Source: Theristus sp. LFF4_11
Lineage: Eukaryota; Nematoda; Chromadorea; Monhysterida; Xyalidae
DNA: 64,000 nt
NCBI GenBank assembly: GCA_030248135.1
Contig: JASANC010005700.1
Span: 1-64,000 of the forward strand
Direction: 5' to 3'
The notes below the pieces were generated by a model, which made no database searches, was not told the origin of the DNA, and saw nothing but the letters and a program-made list of their open reading frames with translations. This document shows positions 11,129-22,243 of this stretch, one piece after another; within the stretch, counting starts at the first letter, position 1, and each line of letters opens with the position of its first letter. A program made the translations under genes and the position numbers.

Positions 11129-14100
11129 ACGATTTTGAGGTTCGGTTGCAATTCAGCTTCATAAAAACCGTGGATGCTTTTTACATTTATCTAGTGGTAT
11201 GATTGCTTTAGGTCTAAGGTATCGATAGTTTCCGATGGATTGACGTTTTTTGGGGCATCTTTTGTAGTATTTGCGTTTTAGTGGTTTTTTGGTCTTTGGA
11301 TGGCGTAAAGTAAATTCCGTATCTCGGTTGTGGGTGTGATTTTTTCCAGTTTGTTTCAGTCATTTGTCATGTTCTCATTTTTGATTTTGCTTATTTGGCC
11401 ATGAAATCAATGAAACCAGCTGCATTAAATAAATAATGAATACACGTCTTTTTGGTTTTAAAAATTACTACCTACCACCATTCATGCGTCTCAGCTGGAT
11501 ATTCTTTGGATATTTACACAAAAGGCCTTTTTACCGCATTCTAAAACAAAGATATTCTGTAATTCTGCAGAAATCAATTTATTTTGTTTCTGTCATCAAC
11601 CCGCTATGCGGCCTTTCTTTTCTTTTTATGAGGCCAGGGTGATAGGTATGCATGCCATGGCGTGGGGCGTCTGTTTTTCGGTTTTAGCAATCGATTTATT
11701 TGAAAGTGTGCCGCCATAAGAAGCTGCAATTCAGCGTGCACAAACCCCCTGCAGGTCCGAAACACGATATACACACCTGCCTGAGTCTGATTATTAGGTT
11801 GGTTTATCGCTGTAGTTTCCTTTGCTTGATTTCTTTGACTTCCTGTCTGAAGTGTGGATTTTTTTAGTTTTTTCTACAGTTTAGTTGTTTCCATTTTTCG
11901 GTTACTTTTTTAATCAAATGTGCTCCGACTGTTCACCACATTACCAGTGCATGCAGTTCTTTTCATGAACGGCGATTCGTGTAGCGGGTGATGTATGATT
12001 TTCTTGTCCCTACCGTTATGCATTATTTTGCTGAATGTAAATTATTTGTAAACGTGGCTCAATGTTTATGCCACGCACAAAAGCCCGTCGTTGGCCATAC
12101 ACATGAAAAGCAGTTATTCTCATCGTTTACAAAAGTGCCACCACCAGCACCAACGAACGTACAACATACACCGGTCGGTTGGGCACAATGCAAAGTGAAA
12201 CAGCGGTGCGCTGCTCTGCGTCTATTCAACCGTTCAACAAACAGAATCTGTACAGATTTCGGTATGACCAAAACAACACTTGATATTGCAGTAACCGGCA
12301 TTGTTGCGGTTTACAGCTATTATTTCTGTCTGCAATTCAGTTGCTTCTTTGCTGGTTTTTTAGTCAAAAAAGGTGTTTTTGATACATTTTTTTAAAGTTG
12401 TGCATTGAACGCACAAAAAAATCTCAATACAGACTGACATCAACAAATTCACCATCTGAATGTGTATATCGCTCCAGTGGCAGGCAGTCAAAATTTCGCT
12501 TTATTGCTCTGTTGTTTACTTTCAAAATAAGAAACTATTGATCAGTGCCGGTGACAGCGACTACGCAGCAATGGCGCAGCATGGCTGCCCGCAGGAGCGA
12601 TCTGTGTCGCCCACTGTCGCGCTGCTGTGCAATTCGTGGCTGAGCACATGCTTGCGTGGTGTTGCATCATGCAAACGAGTTACAGCAGCTCCCATGTTCT
12701 CACCTCAATAATTCCTGTCCATGGTCAACAGTGACTCATTCGCAATCGCGGCCCGTTTTTCGTCATAATTCCCCGGATTTTCACAGGAGTACTGAGCACA
12801 CTATACCATCACTCAACCAATCAACACCGAAGCATATCGTTTCACGGGTCTTGCTTTCACACACCATTCAGCAAAAGCCTCATTTTGCTATCTCGTTGTT
12901 GCTATTTATTGCCTGAAAGGAACACGATCGTTTATAGATGCAGGCGACATTATCAGTGGTGGCCTGGCCAGCGGAGTGTACAGTGAGCGAATGCAATCAC
13001 ACTCTGTGTCTGCCCGCACACGCTGGCCCTCTCGAATGTGCACTGGGCGTGCAAAAACAGAGACGGCACTGACCTCGTGTGTGTCTCGCATTCTCGTATT
13101 TCGTCTCTCTAACCCCGACACCACGGAGCTCCCTCTGTTTTATTTTGCACTCCGTGTGCGTGCGTGCGTGTTGTGGATTGCTGGACGCAGCGCACGCGTG
13201 TTCGTGCATTTTTTTCTGCTTTTCTCACTGCAGTTTCCGTTGCCTCCGCACCTCCGATTGTCGTTTTGCATTCGAATCGTGCTCGTTTACTGCTACTAGT
13301 CACGATGTGAAAAGATATGCCATCAATCAATCGATGATTGTTTTTTGATTTATGATTTCTCAGCTTCATTGCAATGGTTTTAATTTGCCACATTGGCGCC
13401 CATAACTCAAATGATATCTGTTGTTTTTGCATTCGTTCTCCTTTTCTGCACAGGTACAGATTTTTTGCTTAGTTGAAACAAACAAACAGATACACTGTAG
13501 CTCCGTTGGCGAGTTTCGGGCATTGCCCTCCGTTATGGTCAGTAGATTGTCTGATTGTGCCCTGTTTTCTCAGTTTCTATTTGTTTTGTTTTTCGGCGGT
13601 CGCTGATTTGCTCAGGCGCTCACGATTCCTTTTATTCTGTTTTATTTGCAGTTCGGTTTTATCTCTACTTTTCTAGCCTCCCTAGCTCTGTATTTTTCGG
13701 CACATTTTCAAACCACTAAATACATACAGTTCGTTGATTGGCAGGTTTGAGAAACACAGGCTGACTGATGGCTGGTCATAAAGAGATGTATCTTTTCATA
13801 AATTTGAGTTTTTATGCAGGAGTCGTCGTACAAACATTTTTTTTAATTTTAAAGACATATTTTTAAACGTTTTAGAAATGAGTGATAAAAAGTAACGTAA
13901 AATTACAGGGAGCAGCGTTTTATATGAGTTGAATCTCAATAATAATGCGTGGAAAGTTGAGAGCGCGTTTTAGTGATTTATCACCAGTTTTAATCAATAT
14001 GACACCACGGACGTTGGTTAGCGCGTGTTTGCTATCAAACACGAAACTGCACAGCAATCTTGAACAGCGATCTTTTTCAAAGGAACTCCACAACGTAACA

Positions 14101-15252
14101 TTTTTTTGCACCATGCGTTTTCGCCGTTACAAAAAAGCATGCACACGCGGCCGCATACAAAAATTGGGCTCGTCTACGCGTGTAACTACGGCGATAAATC
14201 GTTGTAGTGAGCGCGTGTTGATCGGCTGCTTACAAGGACTTTTGTTGAATGCTGAACAAGACTGTGGCACGACCCTGCAGCACGCTCAACACCAGACATG
14301 TCAGAACAAAACTGTTTAGTGCAGTGGATGTGATCCTGCATCCAAATGTCGCAGTCTGTCTGTTCAACAGTCTGTCATCCCGGAGAATTTGTCAGCGTTT
14401 GCAGTGTTGCATCAGCGTTTGTTTTCTACGTTGCCGCTAACGATGTATTTTTAAAACTATACGATTTTTGGCGGACTGGCATGACTTTGAGTTTTGTGGT
14501 GAAAGTTTGTACACATACATCACGTACAAAATTGGTTTCACATGTTTTGCACATACTGCCGGAGTTTTATGTTGATCGTTATGGAGCTTTTGCTCCGCAT
14601 ACATTATCAAGTTGGGGAAACTAAATTGCATGCTGCATACCCATTCAATCCAGACTCGTCGCCAGCGCCTAGAGTTTGGTGATTTTGACCTTCAAGTTTA
14701 CCTGAACATGTTTTGCTTGACAGTTTTAATATAAATACCGATTCAATGCCATTTGCTTGTAGATCGCAAGAGCATCTCTAACCATTATCATCGATGCCAG
14801 ACCGCAAACCGTGTAAACGTGCACTGATTACTTAGGCCGACCTGAGCGTGTGGCATGTTTGCGTGTTACGGGCTGCCGCAGTACTCCTGCTTGTGCGCGT
14901 ATCGTCCAACTGTACAATTGTGCACGTTTGTATTTTCGACTGTACCCGTTTCCAAACCATGTCTGAGCATCTTCGCTTTTCAATCAACCAACGAAACCCA
15001 GTTTTTTGCCCAACTTATGTGCCTAGTTTATTCTTGAAAACGTATGATTATTTTTTAAAAATTCGTTGAACCATGTTTTCAAAATATTGTGAATGGTTTA
15101 TGGCATTATGACTCACTGAACTTCACTGTCTGTTTTTTTTTCAAAAAATCATTTCTATAGTTTGCCATACTTTTCAGGTGAAACCGGCGATTTTGAATCA
15201 CACGCGAAACATTATTATTACCAAAGTAGTATTTTGACGTTCGCTGTGCACC
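11129..15252. other. Gene-poor 4.1 kb intergenic region
   Basis: I see no protein family, RNA gene or transposon terminus here. The longest open frame (11988-12395, 135 codons, plus strand) shows no recognisable domain and overlaps an equally open minus frame, so I treat it as chance. The sequence is A/T-rich. An AATAAATAA near 11428 could serve as a poly(A) signal for the FGGY gene. The part just before 15253 should hold the promoter for the upstream innexin first exon. Confidence 0.4.
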
Positions 15253-15427
15253 ATGGACAAGCTGGTGCAGAAGCTGCAGACAGTGCGGCCAGGCAGGGAC
15301 AGCAGCATGGGCGATCGACTGTCCTACTACTACACGACGATGGCGTTGGGCATTTTCGCGGTGTTCGTACTCGGATACTCGTTCGTCGGCAAACCGATTC
15401 AGTGCTGGTTCCCGGCTTACTACAAAG
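15253..15427 (+). CDS. Alternative (or orphan) first exon of innexin A
   Basis: This exon encodes [20 protein letters not shown], then TM1, then [11 protein letters not shown], and ends in G|gtgac (phase 1). No innexin exon 2 to 6 follows before the second first exon at 18398. The frame, start and donor are intact and the pore-lining N-terminal helix and extracellular-loop motif are conserved. The simplest reading is therefore a distal promoter whose exon splices to 18849. The alternative is a relic of a tandem copy that lost its other exons. Confidence 0.75.
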
Positions 15428-18400
15428 GTGACATGGTTTTTGCATTTTGCATTTTTGTACTCATTTTTGCATTTGCACTTTTGTATGGTGATTTTATGCG
15501 ACCATATCGCGATTTACGTATATTTTGAATGTAAATGACAACGTTTGAAATGACGGTGTCACTGCTTTGGCAGGACACTTTAAAAACTTGTTTTTTGTTG
15601 AAATTTATGCCTCAACATTGACAGTTGTTTTCGGACCACCCAACAAAAAATAATCAACTAAAAATTGATAATTGGCAGTGGTGGATGTTGAAAAACTGCT
15701 TGAAAACGTTAAAAGAATAAACTTGTGTTGAGCTGAAGTAATGCCGCGTTTCACGAACTTTTTTAAACATGTGTATCGTGTTCCCGAAAAACATTTCACA
15801 CACGGTTTTTTTTCAATCTCACTACAAAGAACGCTTCCGAAATAACGATTGATGATTTACGATCAATTGAAAACATCGATGTCATACTGCGATTGTCAGC
15901 GTGGCAATAATTGTTTTTATCAGTTAAATTCAGTTCATCCCGTAACACATAAAATTGATTTTAAAATATTGATTGGAAACTAAAAACATTTATGTTGGTC
16001 GAGCAGTATTTGAGATTTTTGCTCTCGAAAACAAGCGCGGTCTGCCAGCGTGTGTTCACGTTCATCATACGTGTTTCAGTGGTCAAAAAGATGAATTCAC
16101 ATTCAAATAAACCTGGTTGAAAATCTGTAAAGAGTGAGTCACCACCAGTGAAAAAAATATGCAACGCATTGCAAATAACATGGTAATATCGGTTTTTTGC
16201 ATGTTTTCCACATTTTAGGGTGTTGAATAAATTTCACAGCCGCCCACAGACAAACAAACAAAAATGCTGCTGAGAACATACCGGTTTCTATCTCATTATT
16301 CACCATTTTTCTCTTGAAAAATTACCTCAAACTTTAGAACAAATAAAACTTATGATTTTATTTATAGCCACAGACGTTATTTGGTGCCAAAAGTATACAA
16401 TCACCAACTGTGAAAACGCCAAAAACTGGCATGTTTTCGATCTGCATATAAGCGTTATTGGGAGAATCAGCAGATGTGGGGATGCACCATTTTACACCAG
16501 TGTACATGTTACCCCAAACAATTTTATGGCCAACTCCAATCTATTTTTGAGTTTTTTTTGCGCATCAGTCTGCCTGCATGGGTGTACAATTTTACATGAT
16601 GCATGTGCACGCTGAACAAAGACATTGAACTGGCTGGCTGCTGCTTTTTTTTACATCAGTCGACTCGTTGTAAAGAACTGTGTTTCGGAGTGAAAATGTC
16701 ACTGGAATTTGAATTTTTCTATCATGAAAATGTTAGACAAAAGTTTTTGAACGTTACTGTTGGTACAAACAATGAACGGCAATGTTTATCATGTCTTTCT
16801 GTTAAAAGCTTTTGTTTTGTACTGGGTTTTTTCCAAATTTCGGTTGTTTTGATGAAACCTTCCGTTGCAAGATTCTACGTGCCAAAATCATGCAGTCAAC
16901 CATTGCAGTGTCATGCCAAATTCATATGTGTGTTTTGCAAAAATAAAATCCAAAATGGATGCACACAATGCAAGTATTTTTTTCAAAACCCACAAAAATT
17001 ATGTTGTGCCTGATGGTTTTATATGAATCTGCGTTCTGCGACGAACTAAACGTAGACTTTTGTATTCAATTTTACATCGAAACTTTGTTCCCTCTTTCAC
17101 TTGTGTCTTGAAAGGCATCAGGAAATAAAAGGAGCCCACCGTGAGCAGAGAGGTGTTGATTTGATGCTAAGTTTTGCTGGCTGCTGGCGCGTTGCTGAAT
17201 TTACATTTACGATTTTGGTAAATATTTGGACCGATCGAAAAGCGCGTTGCTTATGGTCGACTTTTCAACGTTTATACCAGTGCGCACTTGCAGTTTTGCG
17301 CTAAAAACGTTTCACAATATACAGGGTGGCGCATAAGTAGTGTACCTGCATTTGACAGCTCATATTTCGCCAACCAACGAACCGATTTGGACGAAATTAT
17401 CAGGAGACGTTTCTTAACGAATAATTTAGACATTAACTACAGTATGGCCGAATAAATGAGGCAGTCCATCAAGGCGGGATCAGCCGCAGACTAGGAGTTG
17501 CCTTTTTCAAAAAAAACCAACGTAATTCCCAACCATGTGTACACCACCATAAAGAACGAACAGAATAGCGCGGATAATCCATTAGTTTAAAAAAATGCGT
17601 CAGATTTGACACACAATTCAGTTTCTGAACGTCTTTTTTATTTCATTCAAAATTCGCGCGCTCCTTGCACCCTGAAAAAAGCTGCCATGTTTAACCGGCC
17701 GTACCGTAGATCAATTAGACTTAACAGATTCAGCACATTCCGACCAACGAATTTAATCAAAAAATTAAAACCCAATTTAATCTGTGTAACGAAGAAAATT
17801 CCAAAAAATATTAATTTCTCGTTTTTTGCCACACTGCAAAAACGGAGCAAGTGGCAGCTGCAGTGGCACGGAGCCCTAACAAGTCCACGCGGCGCGCGTA
17901 GGTCGACGTTGATACGAGAACATGTGCAGAGAAGTGACTCGTGTGACTGTGATATGTGTGACGCACGATATGTGATTGTGCGTCGGAAAAAAAACGAGAA
18001 AATTGAGTTTTTTTTGTTACACCGTGGCGAGATATGAGCTGTCAAAAGGTGGTAACTACATATGCGCCACCCTGTACATTGACTTGCCACCTGGCTGAGC
18101 TAGTTGACTGTCGGGAAATGTTGATACATAACTTCTGGCTTCCTATACATTTTCATTTATTGGATTATAATATAGTGTACCTATCAGAATCGTTGCCATT
18201 TTTGAATGTTTGTCTTTGGTGATTCACTGCCAAAAACATGATACCAAACGGTCCATGGCATAAGCACACTGCTTATTTATCTCAGATGAGAGAAAACTAC
18301 AGATGACCGAAACTACATGTAATGACAGAACTAAGTCCTTCGTCAATTGATCCAACCATAATTGATTGATTTTTTCCACTGAAAATTTCAAACCACCATG

Positions 18401-20494
18401 GACCAATTTGTGGGCGGTCTGAACGATTTCATTGCCAAGTTGAAGCCGCAGCGTGACACGGACAACGTTGACCGCATGTTGTCTTCACTAACCCCAGCGT
18501 TGCTTTTTATGTTCACTGCGTTTGTGTTCGGCTGGGAATTTGTGGGCGAACCGATTCAGTGCTGGTTTCCGGCTTATTACACCGGTATGAAAAGCCGCAA
18601 TCCAGTTTTTTTCAGAATTCCAGTCAAAACTTTTCTCAAAATTCTCCAAATCTAAAACGTTCTTCAGATTATATTTAGGTTTCGGTTTCTAAAACGATCT
18701 TCAGACCTACGGTTTCCACAGCTTTTTTGAACTTGTGTGATCTGATATGGAGTCATGGGTGTGACCGTGAATGATTCGAAATCACTGAGTCACTGGTCGC
18801 ACACCTAAGCCGACCAATCAAGTAGTTATGCATCATTTCTTTATTCAGGTTTCTGGACTCAATACGCGCTCGACTACTGTTTCGTGCAGAACACGTATTT
18901 TCTGCCGATGACCGATGTGCCTGCACGCAACTACTGGGAACTGGGCCAGCAGCTGGTGCACATCCCGCAGAACATCACACACCGCGAGGAGAGACTCATT
19001 GGTCAGTTGCTTTTGCAGAAAACAACTTGATGTCTCTGGCTTTGTTCCTCTTAGCGAGCGCTTTGTGTGCGCAGCCGGTTGCTTTTTTTGAAAAGTTTTC
19101 ATGAGGTTGTTCCGTAGAAATTGTTCGAGAATGAGCCTGCGTTATTTCAGGTTACTATCAGTGGGTCGGTTTCTTCCTTGCACTGGAAGGCATCATGTTC
19201 TACTTGCCAATTGTCATCTGGCGATCCATGTACAGTCTAACTGGTATGGTTTTTTCTTGTAAATTTTCTTGCAGTTGTTGGCGTTTTTTTATTTGAGCAT
19301 ACAATGGATTTTTGTCGTGCTTCAGGCATTCCAGTTCTCAGCATCTGTGAGACGCTAAACAACAACGAAAATTTCTCGGGCGAGAAACGCAAGGGCAACG
19401 TGGAGAAGGTCGCCCGCTTCCTTGACAATTCGATACTCGTGGCGAAACGCCTGAAAATGGAGCAAAAGGGCACCTTAGCCGGCAACAAGCTGACGTTCAT
19501 TTACTTGGCCATAAAACTGCTGTTCTTTGTGAACTGCTTCGTGCAGTTCTGGCTGTTGCGATTGTTTCTTGGCATTCAACACGAGTTCTGGGGTTTCAAT
19601 GTTCTTAATGATCTCGTGCACGGCAGAGAGTGGACGGAGACAGCACACTTCCCGCGTGTCACGCTGTGCGATTTTGAGGTGTGCACTTCTGCTCAGTTTA
19701 TTTGTTACTTCGTTTTTTGTGATCTGAAAAAAGACTTGAAAAAAGAGGTTTACAATTCTGAAATTCAGGTTCGCGTGCTCGGGAACCTGCATCGGCACAC
19801 CGTGCAGTGCGTGCTGATGATCAACATGTTCAACGAGAAGATATTCCTGTTTCTCTGGTGGTGGTTTGCGCTGATCACGATTTGCAGGTAACAAAATCTG
19901 AACACAAAAACGAAATGCACCAAAACCATCAAATGCAACGTGAAACGTGCGTTGCCAAAATAGGGTTGGTGTTGGCACATTGGCGCTGCGTCAGGCGTGC
20001 CCGTGCGCCACACGTTCCTCCAGAGCGTCGTAGGCAAATGTTGCGCCAAACACTTCAGTTTCGGCAGTCTTCTGCACTGGTTCATCCGTACGACGGTGCT
20101 GCAAACGGGGCGTCGTCTCGTCGAGTCGTACATCGAGCGCGATGAGCCGCACGACGTCGCAGACCGCAAGTCGGCCGAGGCGCGCTACCGCCGTGCGCTC
20201 GTCGCTGACTTCATCGACGACAGTCTGCGCCGCGACGGCGTCTTTCTGATTTCGCTGGCGGCGCACAACGCCGGCGACCTGGTGTGTGCGGACGTGGTGG
20301 CGACCATGTGGCGTGCGTACACGGACAGGCGTCTGCTGAGCAACGGACGGCGGCGAGCGGACAGCGCCGAGCGAGAGCACCCGTCGCCGCCGCGTGTGCG
20401 CATGGCCGAGCCGAGCGCGCCGCCCAAGCACGCGCACGAGTGCCCCACTCTGCCGATGCAGCGTCGTCTGCCGCCGCCCGCCTACGGCACCTGA
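15253..20494 (+). CDS. Innexin A (gap-junction channel subunit)
   Basis: This is a four-pass plasma-membrane protein forming invertebrate gap junctions or hemichannels. Two first exons are present, 15253-15427 and 18398-18584. Shared exons follow: 18849-19001, 19151-19243, 19326-19678, 19769-19887 and 20059-20494. With the second first exon the protein is 446 aa; with the first it is 442 aa. Both first exons end in phase 1 and fit exon 2. Family marks are an N-terminal helix, TM1, [10 protein letters not shown] and [10 protein letters not shown] (first extracellular loop with its two Cys), the signature YYQWV opening TM2, TM3, a second loop with CDFE...[13 protein letters not shown], and TM4. 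The 140-residue tail is Arg/Pro-rich. The first intron holds a TIR transposon with a nested MITE. A candidate AATAAA lies at 20985. The paralogue is innexin B, 1.7 kb downstream. The specific orthologue is not assignable. Confidence 0.9.
17320..18076. mobile_element. TIR element with TACAGGGTG termini, in innexin A intron
   Basis: Left terminus TACAGGGTGGCGCATAAGTA and right terminus complementary to TACAGGGTGGCGCATATGTA extend for about 50 bases of imperfect inverted repeat, including TTTGACAGCTCATAT. The element ends in TA, as in Tc1/mariner-type elements. I recognise no transposase. A MITE is inserted at 17438-17709, so the original element was about 485 bp. Confidence 0.7.
17438..17709. 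repeat. MITE, copy 2, nested inside the TIR element
   Basis: This is a reverse-orientation relative of the repeat at 10134-10407, with termini CTACAGTATGGCCGAATAAA and the complement of CTACGGTACGGCCGGTTAAA. It shares AATTCGCGCGCTCCTTG and GGCGGGATCAG. Sitting inside the element at 17320-18076, it is the younger of the two insertions. Confidence 0.7.
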
Positions 20495-20984
20495 GCCCCG
20501 GCGCTCAGCATCGCACGCAAACGCTGCTCTCTGGCTCTTTTGCAGTAGTGCGAATTTTGACGTTTTTTAGAATTTTTGTTCATGTTTTTTTTATTTCCAG
20601 CGCACTTATATTTTGACAATATACCGAGCGGTATCTCATGTACAATTGTCGAATATTTTCGATGGTTTTGTATTTTTATGTTACCAAATGAAGTTTGAAT
20701 TTTTTGACATTACTATGTGCATTTTTCAAGTTTTCAAACCAGAAATCACGTTTGCATTATAGCCGCGTCGGGTACAGCTGGCGTTCATAACAAGTTCTTA
20801 GAACAATAGAATTATTATAATTGTGGTTGCATATACGCACGATTTGGACACCAGCTTGTTCATGTTCTGCTGTGTATCCAATCAAGAAACTTTTTTCTTT
20901 TGTTCCACCAGTTGACTTTCCGAGGACATTTCGAGGACGTTTTTCTGTTTGACTGTTTGCTTCTATTTCATTGTATCAAGATTG

Positions 20985-20990
20985 AATAAA
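20985..20990 (+). promoter_or_regulatory. Candidate poly(A) signal of innexin A
   Basis: AATAAA lies 491 bases after the innexin A stop codon and is followed by GT-rich sequence. I saw no closer canonical hexamer in a partial scan. Usage is not shown by the sequence. Confidence 0.35.
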
Positions 20991-22243
20991 ATGTTTAGTG
21001 AATGTTTCGTGGGAAAGTGCTTCGTGCCGTATGTCTCCGGTCCGGTTGTGTCCAATGGCTGACCGTAACGGGACAATTTTTGGTTTTCAATGACCAACGC
21101 ACCTTCATGCGGTGCGCTACTTTAGATACTTTCTCTCAAAGTTGTTACAGTTTTTCGTGCTTCATTATGCAGTGTTCATTTTTGTTTCATTGTGATATTT
21201 TTATTCTATTTTTTTTTATTTTATCGATAATTACATTTTTCGATGTGCATGTACGTGTACACTACCTTTTTTGTTTGCCAGTACTTTGCAAAGCTGGTCA
21301 TCCATTCATTCGTTGCCCTGCCAGTTTTGTCCTGTGTCGCCTTGTTTCAAAGATCAGTCACGGTGATGCGACGCCACTTTTTTCTGTACAGTCACCACAC
21401 AAAAATGCAATGGCCTTGAATCACTTGTGTCTCGCAAAAAAAACCTTCATGTGTTGCTGCGTATGATGCGGTTTGTGGCTATGTCTTTTGGTTTTTTTTC
21501 TAATTTTACTTTCATGCGCTTTGCAAAACTAATCGGATGAAACAGTGTTCCCACTTTTCATTTTACTTTTGCCGAAAACGACGTTTTGGTTTTTATTTTG
21601 CATCAAAAGTCACAAAGGGGAAACTGGCTCTGTGAGAAAAGCCGTGAAAATGATAATTTCCTGAGAGGTCAAATTTGAAAACTATTGTAAGGTTTGGTCC
21701 AAATTTTGACCTTTTCTTATCTTACCGCCATCCGTGCATGTTGATTGGCTTTATTCAGCTAAAGCATTTGTGCAAATATTTGTATGAATGGCAGTTTGCG
21801 AGTTCACAGGACAGCGAGAAAAGGTTTTATTGGAGCGTGTGCTGGTTAAACAACGAAACAATCGCAGCTAACGGTTTTTCTTTAACATTCATTTTTTCTG
21901 GTAATTGCAATCTGGGGATCGAAGAGGGTGAAGTTTGACGGCTCAACTAAAAGGAACATGTAACCTGAGTGACAATAAGTGGCTCGCATCGCATCACACG
22001 ACAAAACAGGAAACAGAAACAACAAAACTGGCAACAACCACGGTTAAATGTAACCAGCAATCTATACGTTTCCCACTTTTCAGCTTATCACAACGTGTAC
22101 CGCCAACCACGCTACAGGGTCAGAAGGCCTCCACATACTCGAATCACCTCAGGGCTGAGCGCCCAAACGAAACTTCACTCGGACCAAAAACACAACTCAA
22201 AGATTCCGGCGTTGATCGACGAGCGAGCGTATAAACGTTGAAG
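20991..22243. other. Intergenic between the two innexins
   Basis: About 1.25 kb of A/T-rich sequence. The open frames (for example 21002-21466) are low-complexity hydrophobic readings with no family resemblance. This interval must hold the 5' region of innexin B. I identify no element in it. Confidence 0.4.

Noticed and set aside
11988..12395. 135-codon plus-strand frame
   Set aside because: No domain, overlapped by an open minus frame, and no signal peptide or splice context. It is likely chance.
16603..17013. 136-codon Cys-rich frame inside the innexin A first intron
   Set aside because: A/T-rich composition typical of intronic DNA, no recognised family, and irregular Cys spacing.
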